From assembly GCF_000737575.1 (NCBI RefSeq), contig NZ_CP006270.1, forward strand, positions 127,163 through 191,162: a stretch of DNA of 64,000 nt, in the 5' to 3' direction. The DNA comes from Synechococcus sp. KORDI-49. Lineage in GTDB: Bacteria; Cyanobacteriota; Cyanobacteriia; PCC-6307; Cyanobiaceae. Made by a program: the position numbers and the translations under genes. A model generated the notes under the pieces. That model was not told where the DNA came from and made no database searches. It was given only the letters and a program-made list of their open reading frames with translations. How positions within the stretch are numbered: the stretch's first letter is position 1; each line of letters starts with the position of its first letter. This document shows positions 40,814 to 47,667 of this stretch, one piece after another.

Positions 40814-41698
40814 ATGCCTGGATTCAATGATCAATCCAATGGCGAGCAAGCCAATCTGGATGCCATTCTGAAATCATCGACCTACCGAATTGCCCATGAA
40901 GATCCTGATTTGTTGAACAGCAATGCCATGCGCGGTGTGCGCATGCTGCTTGAAATCACCAAGCCTGATCTGGATCTGGAAACAGCTGGTGTGGAATCAA
41001 CCATCATTGTTTTTGGCGGCGCCAGAATTGTCGATCGAGAGACTGCACTCAAGGGATTGGAGGAAGCAGAGCGATGCCTGAGCGAAAACCCAGGCTCATC
41101 AACGTTGAAGCGACAAGTCGCCCACGCTGAACACCGCGTCGTGTTGTCTCGTTTTTATGATTTGGCCCGAGAATTTGCCCGCCTAGCCTCCCAGCATGGC
41201 CAGGCGAATCACAAACAATGCCATGGATGCGCATCGCATGTGATCGTGACCGGCGGTGGGCCGGGAATCATGGAAGCAGCCAACCGTGGCGCCTTTGAAG
41301 CCGGTTGCCGTTCCATCGGGCTCAATATCACTCTCCCGTTTGAACAGCACCCCAATCCCTACATCACGCCTGATCTTTGTTTCCGGTTCAATTACTTTTC
41401 ACTTCGCAAATTTCACTTTGTGATGCGTTCCGTCGGGGCCATCCTGTTTCCAGGGGGCTTTGGCACGCTTGATGAGCTCTTTGAGCTCCTCACCTTGCGG
41501 CAGGTCGGCACCAAGGGGAGCATGCCAATCGTGCTGTTCGGTACAGAGTTCTGGACCAAACTTGTGAACTTTGACTACCTCGCCGAGATGGGTTTGATTT
41601 CAAATGATGATCTCGATCTGATTCATTTTTCAGACACGGCAGAGGAGGCCTGGAACTTCATCCGCAGCCAGACGCTGGCTGAGCCTGAGAAAAGCTGA
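40814..41698 (+). CDS. LOG-family (TIGR00730) Rossmann-fold protein
   Basis: A 294-aa protein with the two LOG family signatures: V-T-G-G-G-P-G-I-M-E-A-A-N-R-G-A and P-G-G-F-G-T-L-D-E-L-F-E. These are the nucleotide-binding and phosphoribohydrolase motifs of cytokinin-activating 'Lonely guy' proteins and of pyrimidine/purine nucleotide 5'-monophosphate nucleosidases. The N-terminal ~60 residues form an extra segment, typical of the longer bacterial subgroup. Same direction as the PhoH gene. Confidence 0.92.
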   Translation: MPGFNDQSNGEQANLDAILKSSTYRIAHEDPDLLNSNAMRGVRMLLEITKPDLDLETAGVESTIIVFGGARIVDRETALKGLEEAERCLSENPGSSTLKRQVAHAEHRVVLSRFYDLAREFARLASQHGQANHKQCHGCASHVIVTGGGPGIMEAANRGAFEAGCRSIGLNITLPFEQHPNPYITPDLCFRFNYFSLRKFHFVMRSVGAILFPGGFGTLDELFELLTLRQVGTKGSMPIVLFGTEFWTKLVNFDYLAEMGLISNDDLDLIHFSDTAEEAWNFIRSQTLAEPEKS

Positions 41699-41705
41699 AC
41701 AAGAC

Positions 41706-41897
41706 TCAGATGGAACCCGATTCGAGCAGGTGGTCCATCAAGGCTGCATAGAGCTGTGTCTTCATGTTCCACAAACAGGCCTGTTCGTTGGCGTCACCGC
41801 CGGGCCAGTTGATGTAGGCCTCGGAGACAACCCTGTGCAGAACACGCAGAGCGTCCGTTTCCATCGAGATGGTGGTGATTATTTGATTGTCTTCCAT
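41706..41897 (-). CDS. Small conserved-looking hypothetical protein
   Basis: A 63-aa acidic helical protein: M-E-D-N-Q-I-I-T-T-I, then A-L-R-V-L-H-R-V-V-S-E-A-Y-I-N-W-P-G-G-D and a C-terminal helix. No family recognised. It converges on the LOG gene with 7 bases between and lies 28 bases after the 58-aa gene on the same strand. Confidence 0.6.
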   Translation of the reverse strand: MEDNQIITTISMETDALRVLHRVVSEAYINWPGGDANEQACLWNMKTQLYAALMDHLLESGSI

Positions 41898-41925
41898 GGC
41901 TCACTCGGGTGGAGAGGAACTGAAT

Positions 41926-42102
41926 TCAGAGGCCCTGGGATTGGCGCACGATCCAGGCTGATGCGGCTTGCTGTTGTTTCCATGCCACCAACAGTTCTTT
42001 GGCGATGCTGCGCAGGGCTGGCACATCATCCGAGTTGTCGATCTCGCGTGAGAATTTTTCGATTTCAAATTTCTGGCCCAGAGTCAACGCAATCGGTTCC
42101 AT
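41926..42102 (-). CDS. Small helical hypothetical protein (58 aa)
   Basis: A 58-aa protein: I-A-L-T-L-G-Q-K-F-E-I-E-K-F-S-R-E-I-D, A-L-R-S-I-A-K-E-L-L-V-A-W-K-Q-Q-Q-A-A and a basic end. The pattern is typical of two-helix cyanobacterial small proteins that act with larger partners (for example regulators), but I cannot name it. The ATG is preferred over a TTG at 42153. Confidence 0.6.
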   Translation of the reverse strand: MEPIALTLGQKFEIEKFSREIDNSDDVPALRSIAKELLVAWKQQQAASAWIVRQSQGL

Positions 42103-42299
42103 CAGCTTGTGGCGTCGTGAGCGGAACGTACCCCAGAACTTCTGCTGCAGCAAATCAAAAATGTAGTGTTTGCAACCGATTGGAAGGAAGAATGATCAGC
42201 CCAATACATTTCCTCCGTTACAGAACATTTCTGAATGCGGCTGATCACTCGGATCGCCAAGGCTTATGGCTTTAGAAAACCTTTGTAGGCCTGGCTCTG

Positions 42300-42470
42300 A
42301 TGCATTTCTCCTGGGAAAAACATCGAGAATTATCTCGGAATGTAGCTGTTGCGTCAGACAGCAACCAGGGAATGGCCCTCGCTCTCATGGGTATTGCATT
42401 GACGATGCTGGCTACGGATCTTCTGGTCCACGAGCTGCAAACCTCAGCCTTGCCGACCTCGAGATCCTGA
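42300..42470 (+). CDS. Small one-helix membrane protein (56 aa)
   Basis: A 56-residue protein with a polar N-terminus (M-H-F-S-W-E-K-H-R-E) and a hydrophobic helix (M-A-L-A-L-M-G-I-A-L-T-M-L-A-T-D-L-L-V). It is preferred over the overlapping 73-aa frame at 42266-42487, which has no helix and is rich in Gly/Cys. Family unknown. Confidence 0.48.
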   Translation: MHFSWEKHRELSRNVAVASDSNQGMALALMGIALTMLATDLLVHELQTSALPTSRS

Positions 42471-42530
42471 TGGTTCTGCAGGTCTGAGCTCAGATTGATC
42501 CCTTCGATCTTGGCCCGTGATTGTGTTCGG

Positions 42531-42602
42531 TCAGCCCAGGCTGATCAAGGAGATACCTGCAACAAACAGCAGAACGGACAGCAGAAACAAGCCTCCAGTC
42601 AT
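42531..42602 (-). CDS. 23-residue membrane micropeptide
   Basis: The frame is a single hydrophobic helix, M-T-G-G-L-F-L-L-S-V-L-L-F-V-A-G-I-S-L-I-S-L-G, in the size class of small photosynthetic complex subunits. Its ATG overlaps the stop of the upstream 78-aa gene (ATGA), and AAGGA lies about 10 bases before it. No family can be assigned. Confidence 0.42.
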   Translation of the reverse strand: MTGGLFLLSVLLFVAGISLISLG

Positions 42603-42835
42603 CGGTAGCCGTCCTTTTTGATTGATTGCATCCCCTGGTGTGCAGCCCGGCGCCCCAGATCCCAAGCTGCTTGGGCGATGTTTTTGATCGCATCCTTGGC
42701 GGAGCTGCGAACCCGGCGAGGGCTGCGCTGCATGGCATCGGGCCAGGATCCTTCCGGCCACCGCGGCATCCGGCCTGTGACTCGGTCACCAAGTTGAAGC
42801 AGGGATCGTCGCAGCTGGCCGGCCACAGCTCTCAA
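42599..42835 (-). CDS. Small basic hypothetical protein (78 aa)
   Basis: A 78-aa basic protein (Arg/Lys-rich) with a W-P-E-G-S-W-P-D motif and a C-terminal amphipathic helix (D-A-I-K-N-I-A-Q-A-A-W-D-L-G-R-R-A-A). No family recognised. Coupled to the downstream micropeptide. Confidence 0.5.
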   Translation of the reverse strand: MRAVAGQLRRSLLQLGDRVTGRMPRWPEGSWPDAMQRSPRRVRSSAKDAIKNIAQAAWDLGRRAAHQGMQSIKKDGYR

Positions 42836-43107
42836 GCAACAGCATCAATCTGCTGGCGCCACGGCAAGGGTGCAGTGCCCAATGACACCAAGGGCGTCTG
42901 GTGCCTTGATTCGTTCCTTGGAGTTGGTTGATCAGGCCTGCTGATTTCCCGCCATCACCAAGACCAACAGTTCGGCCATCGAGCGTCTCTCCCACCAGCT
43001 TGCGCGAAGCCATTGTTGTCAGCTCGGATGGCCCTGAGTCCGGCTTTGATGTCACCGAGTGGCTTCATCCTTCTTTGGTTGCTTGGTCTCTGCGTTCTCC
43101 ACTCAGG

Positions 43108-43131
43108 GGAGAGATAGCTGAGTGGTTGATC
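43108..43131 (+). other. tRNA-Ser-like 5' fragment
   Basis: GGAGAGATAGCTGAGTGGTT at 43108-43127 is the expected 5' acceptor strand, T8 and D-arm of a class II tRNA such as tRNA-Ser. No anticodon arm or T-arm follows, and the D-stem cannot close with normal spacing, so it is not a working tRNA. It sits beside the end of the M28 peptidase gene. It could be a leftover of integration at a tRNA gene, or chance. Confidence 0.35.
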
Positions 43132-43134
43132 CGT

Positions 43135-43965
43135 TCAAAGCTCAGACAGGGCTGAATCAAGGCCATCGATGACGGCTGCCAAGAACGGCAGATCCAGGGT
43201 TTCGATCGTGTCACTCATCTGGTGGTAGTTCGGATTCCGCATGAACGACGTGTCCGTCACCATCAGCGCGTCGTAACCGCGATCCCAGAAGGGGCTGTGG
43301 TCGCTGAGCCTCACATCCGGCACATCACGGCCTGCTCTGGGCACCGGCAGCGCCTTGGTGATCACGTGTTGGCCCATGGCATGGGTGAGCTGAGTGAGCA
43401 TCAACGCAGGCCCCGCATTGCCCACCAGTGCAATGAAATCACCGCGGTCGCCGTACACAGCCCGCATGGCGGGATGGGGGTAGTTCTGCTCTTCGCTGGT
43501 GTAGGCCAGCATCTCCAAACTCACCATCAGCTTCAGGGGCTGTTGGTCTGTGCGGAGCTTCTCGGCCAGTGCGGCACTGCCGAGCATTCCCCATTCCTCC
43601 AGATCGAAGGCGACCAGCCACACCGGTCGCCGCGGTGGATGGGCCGACCAGCGGCGTGCGAGTTCAAGCAATGCGGCCACTGCGCTGGCGTTGTCGTCGG
43701 CACCGATGGAATGCAGCGGGCCGTCGTAGTGCGCTCCAACCAGCAGGGGCTTCAGCGTCGGCTGACGTCCGGGCAGCTTGAGGATGAAATTGACACCGTC
43801 TTCACTGTTGCTGATGAAGCGATGCTCCTCGACAGGTCCGATGGAGGCAAGCGATTCACGAACATGGCTGCGCACCGTCATCAGACCCAGCGGATCCCAG
43901 CGCGCGTGCCGCGGGATCGCGATGGTGGTGAGGTCTTGAAGGCTTGTTGGAGTCAGCGCTGCCAT
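43135..43965 (-). CDS. M28 family metallopeptidase
   Basis: A 276-aa zinc peptidase without a clear signal peptide. The metal-binding elements V-G-A-H-Y-D-G, G-A-D-D-N-A-S-A-V-A and V-A-F-D-L-E-E-W-G-M-L-G-S are in order, followed by L-S-D-H-S-P-F-W-D-R-G-Y-D-A-L-M-V-T-D-T and Y-H-Q-M-S-D-T-I-E-T-L. These give the two zinc sites and catalytic Glu of M28 aminopeptidases. The start is 4 bases after the 54-aa gene stop, so they are likely one operon. Cellular role unknown. Confidence 0.9.
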   Translation of the reverse strand: MAALTPTSLQDLTTIAIPRHARWDPLGLMTVRSHVRESLASIGPVEEHRFISNSEDGVNFILKLPGRQPTLKPLLVGAHYDGPLHSIGADDNASAVAALLELARRWSAHPPRRPVWLVAFDLEEWGMLGSAALAEKLRTDQQPLKLMVSLEMLAYTSEEQNYPHPAMRAVYGDRGDFIALVGNAGPALMLTQLTHAMGQHVITKALPVPRAGRDVPDVRLSDHSPFWDRGYDALMVTDTSFMRNPNYHQMSDTIETLDLPFLAAVIDGLDSALSEL

Positions 43966-43969
43966 GCCG

Positions 43970-44134
43970 TCAGTCTGCGATCCGATTCTCCTCTTGCCCA
44001 GGAGTCGGCAACTCCCCCTCGCGCACTCGCCTCAGCACCTCGCGCGATACCGCGAGCTTGATGGGGGCGGTGGCAACTCCCTTGGCTTCTGCTGCCAAGC
44101 GTTTGCGAATCGGAGCAGTGTTGTCAGCAGGCAT
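43970..44134 (-). CDS. Small basic protein upstream of the M28 peptidase (54 aa)
   Basis: A 54-aa protein with a basic helix (P-I-R-K-R-L-A-A-E-A-K-G-V-A-T-A-P) and L-A-V-S-R-E-V-L-R-R-V-R-E-G-E-L-P-T-P. No family recognised; it could be a small DNA-binding protein. One copy of the 17-bp dyad family ends 34 bases upstream of its ATG. Confidence 0.5.
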   Translation of the reverse strand: MPADNTAPIRKRLAAEAKGVATAPIKLAVSREVLRRVREGELPTPGQEENRIAD

Positions 44135-44167
44135 GGCTCCACTGTTCTGAAGTGAAAGCGGAAATAC

Positions 44168-44218
44168 ATCCCTGAGTTGAGGGATCTGATCGCATTGACT
44201 GATCCCTCAGTTAGGGGA
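44168..44218. repeat. Two copies of a 17-18 bp dyad (ATCCCTnAGTTnGGGGA family)
   Basis: Copy 1, ATCCCTGAGTTGAGGGAT (44168-44185), is a perfect inverted repeat ATCCCT/AGGGAT with a 6-base spacer. Copy 2, ATCCCTCAGTTAGGGGA (44202-44218), differs in four spacer/arm bases and overlaps the vWA stop codon. Similar units are at 46193, 46227, 57475 and 62043. They lie just upstream of the minus-strand gene starting at 44134. Confidence 0.65.
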
Positions 44219-45460
44219 ATCTTCGCTCTCCTCCCACACGTTCACGCTTGAGCGCAGGGCTTCGCGGCGCAGGTTCTTGCGGCTGAGGTTGCGATCCTGG
44301 TGGAGCATGGCGCGGCGTTGCTGGATGGCGTGGCGTTCGGTGTTGATCGCGGCGCTGCAGGGCATGGAGGCCAGAGACTCGTCGATGGCCGTCAGGCATT
44401 GCTCAGCACCCTCAAGATCGTCGGCATCTATGGCCTCGATGGCGCGCTGACGGTCGCGGTTGGCCTGCAGAAGGGCGAATTGTTCCGCCACAACGGGGTC
44501 CACCTCCATCTCGGCGATCTCAGCAGCGGGCATAACCGGCAGGCTGAGCATCTCAACCTGGCTGTGGCGTTCGGATTCGCCGGGTTGCTCCCAGGCCAGA
44601 CGCAGGCTGGCGATGTCTGCATTCGCAGTCCAGGCCGGCAGTTCGATCTTCACCGCCACGTGCAGTTCCTTTCCAAACCTGAGGTTGGGCAGCTGCCAGT
44701 TGCCGAAGGCGGTTTGCGGGAGGTCGTTGAGAACGTCGTTCAGTTCAGCGCCATTGCGGGTGCGGATGCCAAGGCTGATCCGCTGCGCTGCGGTATTGGT
44801 GAGGCCGGAGAGCTCGTTGGCATAGAGATCCGGCAGCTGTTTGGGGTCGTCGATGAAGGCAAGCGTTCCGTCGCCACCGCTGGCGATGGCACCCATCAGG
44901 TCTTCATCAAAACCATCACCGAGCCCGAAGGCACTGGTGCTCACGCCGTGCTGGCTGAGGCCCTGCACCTGCTGGGCAATCGCCTCTTCTTCCGTGATCC
45001 CGTGGTTGGTGTGGCCATCGGAGAGCAACAGCACCCGATTGAGTGCCTGGGGGTTGAGCTGCTCGGCGACCTGCATCGCCCCCGTGCGCCATCCCTGTTG
45101 CAGGTCGGTCATGCCACGGGCCCGAATCGTGTTGATGGCATGCACGAACAGCTCCGGATCATGCACCGGCATTGAGGGCACCAGCAGTTCGGCTTCGTGA
45201 TCGAAGACCACGATGGCTAGGCGATCGGCGGGGCTGAGCTCGCGCGCCAGAAAGCGGGCGGCTTTGCGGGCCTGGCTGAGGGGTGTGCCGTCCATTGAGC
45301 CGGAGCGGTCGATCACCAAGGCCAGGTTCAGCGGTGGGCGGCTGGTGCTGGTGGTTGGTGCTGGTGTTGGCACCACGCTGATCAACAGATCCAGGCTGCT
45401 GGCGGCATCGCCGGCGACGGCGGGGCGCAGGGGGCGGAAACGCAGTGTTGGGGTTGGCAT
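44207..45460 (-). CDS. Von Willebrand factor A domain protein
   Basis: A 417-aa protein with an N-terminal-to-middle vWA domain. The MIDAS metal site is D-R-S-G-S (Asp51, Ser53, Ser55), with T-D-L-Q-Q-G as the MIDAS Thr and V-L-L-L-S-D-G-H-T-N as the Asp. The C-terminal part is helical and charged (R-Q-R-A-I-E-A-I-D-A-D-D-L-E-G-A) with a Gln/Arg-rich tail. vWA proteins bind partners through Mg2+. It lies downstream of the MerR gene (23-base gap) on the same strand. Confidence 0.9.
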   Translation of the reverse strand: MPTPTLRFRPLRPAVAGDAASSLDLLISVVPTPAPTTSTSRPPLNLALVIDRSGSMDGTPLSQARKAARFLARELSPADRLAIVVFDHEAELLVPSMPVHDPELFVHAINTIRARGMTDLQQGWRTGAMQVAEQLNPQALNRVLLLSDGHTNHGITEEEAIAQQVQGLSQHGVSTSAFGLGDGFDEDLMGAIASGGDGTLAFIDDPKQLPDLYANELSGLTNTAAQRISLGIRTRNGAELNDVLNDLPQTAFGNWQLPNLRFGKELHVAVKIELPAWTANADIASLRLAWEQPGESERHSQVEMLSLPVMPAAEIAEMEVDPVVAEQFALLQANRDRQRAIEAIDADDLEGAEQCLTAIDESLASMPCSAAINTERHAIQQRRAMLHQDRNLSRKNLRREALRSSVNVWEESEDSPN

Positions 45461-45483
45461 TGAGGTTGTCGTTGCGGTTGGGC

Positions 45484-46065
45484 TCAGGGGTTGGTTTGCT
45501 CGATCTGGTCCGACAGGGATTGATTTAGCTGTTGCAGCCAGCGCTGGCGGCGTGGACCTGGCGGTGGGATCGCTGCGTCATCACTGAGATGCAGTTCGAC
45601 GCCTGGCGCGAGCTCGAAGCGCTGCCAATGGCTGGATCCGGTTGGGATCGATGACAGGCGGCGGCGCGAAGGCGAGCGGCTCAGGGAGGAGGTTGCGGGT
45701 AGCTCCTGCAGGTAGGCGAGGGCTTTGTTCTCTTCGATCAAAGGGGAAGACATGGCAGCTGCCATGGCAGCGGGGGCTTCTGGCAGCAGGTCAGCCAGTT
45801 GCGCATCGATGTCGTTATCGCTTGCGGCGGCCAGTGGTGCGATGGCGGAGAGGCTGAGACCGCGCTGGGCCAGGGAGCGGATCAGCAGCAGTTGCCGCAA
45901 CTGGCGTTCGCCGTACACGGCGTGGCGGCCATCACGACCGGGTCGATCAATGAGTCCTTCGGTGGCATAGAGGCGGATGGTGCGTGGGTTGAGGACTTCC
46001 CCAAGTTGGTCGCTGGCTTGCGCGAGCAGCTGATCAAGGCTGTAGCTGAAGGGATTTGGATCCAT
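45484..46065 (-). CDS. MerR-family transcriptional regulator
   Basis: A 193-aa protein with an N-terminal winged-helix domain: L-N-P-R-T-I-R-L-Y-A-T-E-G-L-I, then R-H-A-V-Y-G-E-R-Q-L-R-Q-L-L-L-I-R-S-L-A-Q-R-G-L-S-L. The C-terminal ~110 residues are not a known metal-binding sensor. It probably regulates itself and the vWA gene downstream. A perfect dyad lies 13 bases before its ATG. Confidence 0.88.
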   Translation of the reverse strand: MDPNPFSYSLDQLLAQASDQLGEVLNPRTIRLYATEGLIDRPGRDGRHAVYGERQLRQLLLIRSLAQRGLSLSAIAPLAAASDNDIDAQLADLLPEAPAAMAAAMSSPLIEENKALAYLQELPATSSLSRSPSRRRLSSIPTGSSHWQRFELAPGVELHLSDDAAIPPPGPRRQRWLQQLNQSLSDQIEQTNP

Positions 46066-46077
46066 CTCTTGATCATG

Positions 46078-46092
46078 TGCACTTGCAGTGCA
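46078..46092. promoter_or_regulatory. Possible MerR operator
   Basis: TGCACT-TGC-AGTGCA is a perfect inverted repeat of 6-base arms with a 3-base spacer. It lies 13 bases upstream of the MerR ATG (46065). MerR proteins bind palindromes in the promoter, so it is a candidate autoregulatory site. No direct evidence links them. Confidence 0.45.
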
Positions 46093-46192
46093 ACTGTCAA
46101 TGAGTAAAGGCTGAGCGTTGCTCCGCTGCTGCTTCTGGGTGGGCGTGAACGGTGACGGGAGCTTCAGATTCGGCCTTTGTGATTCATGTCGT

Positions 46193-46244
46193 ATCCCTCA
46201 GTTGGGGGATTTCTGCGGCCGGAATGATCCCTTAGTTGGGTGAT
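46193..46244. repeat. Two more copies of the 17-bp dyad family
   Basis: Copy 3, ATCCCTCAGTTGGGGGA (46193-46209), differs from the 44202 copy by one base. Copy 4, ATCCCTTAGTTGGGTGA (46227-46243), differs by two bases from copy 3. They stand in the spacer between the divergent MerR and RmuC genes, the second one overlapping the possible GTG start of the RmuC frame. Confidence 0.65.
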
Positions 46245-46419
46245 CCCAGGGCTGATTGCTGGCTTCATCCACAGCCGGGTGTTCAGCAAGGGCCGCAGCA
46301 GTGCTGGCTCCGGTGAAGCGCGTTTGCTGGAGGAGCGGCTGCTGAAGGCCGATCAGGGGCTGGCGCAATTCAGCCAGCAGCTGGAAGCGCAGAGTTCAGA
46401 GCTGCGCGCTGCGCAATAG
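46240..46419 (+). pseudogene. rmuC: Severed N-terminal end of rmuC, stopped by an in-frame TAG
   Basis: From a GTG at 46240 the frame reads I-P-G-L-I-A-G-F-I-H-S-R-V-F, a residual anchor-like stretch. It continues as coiled-coil sequence (E-A-R-L-L-E-E-R-L-L-K-A-D-Q-G-L-A-Q-F) to A-A-Q and then TAG at 46417-46419. The same frame then goes straight on with Q-A-Q-Q-A-S-Q-Q-A-A-V-S-R as coiled coil into the downstream CDS. The true N-terminal helix is very short. Whether this is a dead gene, a sequencing error or readthrough cannot be told here. Confidence 0.65.
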
Positions 46420-46449
46420 CAGGCCCAACAGGCCAGTCAACAGGCAGCG

Positions 46450-47649
46450 GTGAGCCGCACGCAACTAGAGGGAGTGAGCCAAGAGCGGGATGCGCTCAAG
46501 GCTGGCCATGACTCCGCACTGGCCGCCATGGATCAGCTGCGCCGTGAGAAAGAAAAGCTCACGGCAACGATGGCGGAGGTGGCTGAGAAGCTGCGCAGTC
46601 AGGAGAGCCAGACCCAGTTCCTCGAGCAGGCCCGATCTGATCTGCTCACCCAGTTCCGCTCATTGAGCGGCCAGATGCTGGATGGCTCCCGCGAAGCATT
46701 GCTCAAGAGCACCAAGGAAACGGTGAGTGAGCCATTTGCCAAGGAAGTGCTGCAGTTGCGCCAGCAGGTGGAGGCATTGCAGAAGGATTCCAACGCCAAG
46801 CTCACGGTGCTGGCGGAAACCACCCGCGATCTGCGTCAGCGCAGTGAAGACGTGCAAGGCGCAGCCCAGCAGCTCACCTCGGCGCTGCGTTCTCCGAATG
46901 TGAAAGGGCAGTGGGGCGAGGTGAACCTGCGCCGGATCCTGGAATTTGTGGGCTTGATCGCCTATTGCGACTTCGATGAGCAGGTGCATGTGGGCACCGA
47001 TGAAGGTGCCTATCGGCCCGATTGCGTGATCACGATCCCAGGCTCACGCCGCTTGATCGTGGATTCCAAAGCACCGATCGAGAGCTATCTCGATGCATTG
47101 CAGGCCACTGATCAAACCCAGCGGGACGCAGCACTCAATGAGCACTTGAAGAAGGTGCGCAGCCACATCGATCTGCTGAACAAGAAGGATTACGCCGGCA
47201 AGCTCAGTGCCCTGGGCCAGGTGGTGGATGGGGTGGTGCTGTTCATCCCGGTGGAAGGTGCCCTCTCGATGGCCTTGGAGCGGGATCCGCAGCTGCTGGA
47301 GTACGCCTTCAGCAAGAACATCATCCTCACGTTCCCTACCAGCCTGCTGGCGATCCTGAAGGGATTGGCGATGACAATTCAGCAGGCGGAGATCGCCAAA
47401 AATATCGATGATATTCAGGCGCAGGCTGTGGAGCTGCACAAGCGCTTCTCCACCTTCATCGACAAGTTCAACGACATCGGTAGCCAACTGAACCGCTTGA
47501 ACAAGAGCTTCAATGCAGCGGTGGGTTCAGCGCAGAGCCGGTTGTTGCCGCAGGGCCGGCGTTTTGCGGAACTGGCAGGGCAGAACGGTGAAATTGATCT
47601 GAGCGATCAGATCGATGAGGTGGTGCGGGAGATTCAGGCGGGGGAGTGA
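46450..47649 (+). CDS. rmuC: DNA recombination protein RmuC (N-terminally truncated)
   Basis: A 399-aa RmuC: a coiled coil (about residues 1-140) followed by the conserved domain. That domain shows S-P-N-V-K-G-Q-W-G-E-V-N-L-R-R-I-L-E, then Y-R-P-D-C-V-I-T-I-P-G, V-D-S-K-A-P-I-E-S-Y and later F-I-P-V-E-G-A-L-S. RmuC limits DNA inversions and acts as a restriction-like nuclease-fold protein. It starts at GTG 46450, downstream of the TAG in the same frame. Membrane anchoring expected for RmuC is absent in this product. Confidence 0.88.
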   Translation: MSRTQLEGVSQERDALKAGHDSALAAMDQLRREKEKLTATMAEVAEKLRSQESQTQFLEQARSDLLTQFRSLSGQMLDGSREALLKSTKETVSEPFAKEVLQLRQQVEALQKDSNAKLTVLAETTRDLRQRSEDVQGAAQQLTSALRSPNVKGQWGEVNLRRILEFVGLIAYCDFDEQVHVGTDEGAYRPDCVITIPGSRRLIVDSKAPIESYLDALQATDQTQRDAALNEHLKKVRSHIDLLNKKDYAGKLSALGQVVDGVVLFIPVEGALSMALERDPQLLEYAFSKNIILTFPTSLLAILKGLAMTIQQAEIAKNIDDIQAQAVELHKRFSTFIDKFNDIGSQLNRLNKSFNAAVGSAQSRLLPQGRRFAELAGQNGEIDLSDQIDEVVREIQAGE

Positions 47650-47667
47650 TCTCAGCCGTTATTGGCG

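Noticed and set aside
42786-43055. Minus-strand frame of 89 aa between the 78-aa gene and the M28 gene
   Set aside because: The first third (M-A-S-R-K-L-V-G-E-T-L-D-G) looks protein-like but the rest is Trp/Cys/Pro-rich without structure; it may be a decayed gene. Not enough to call it.
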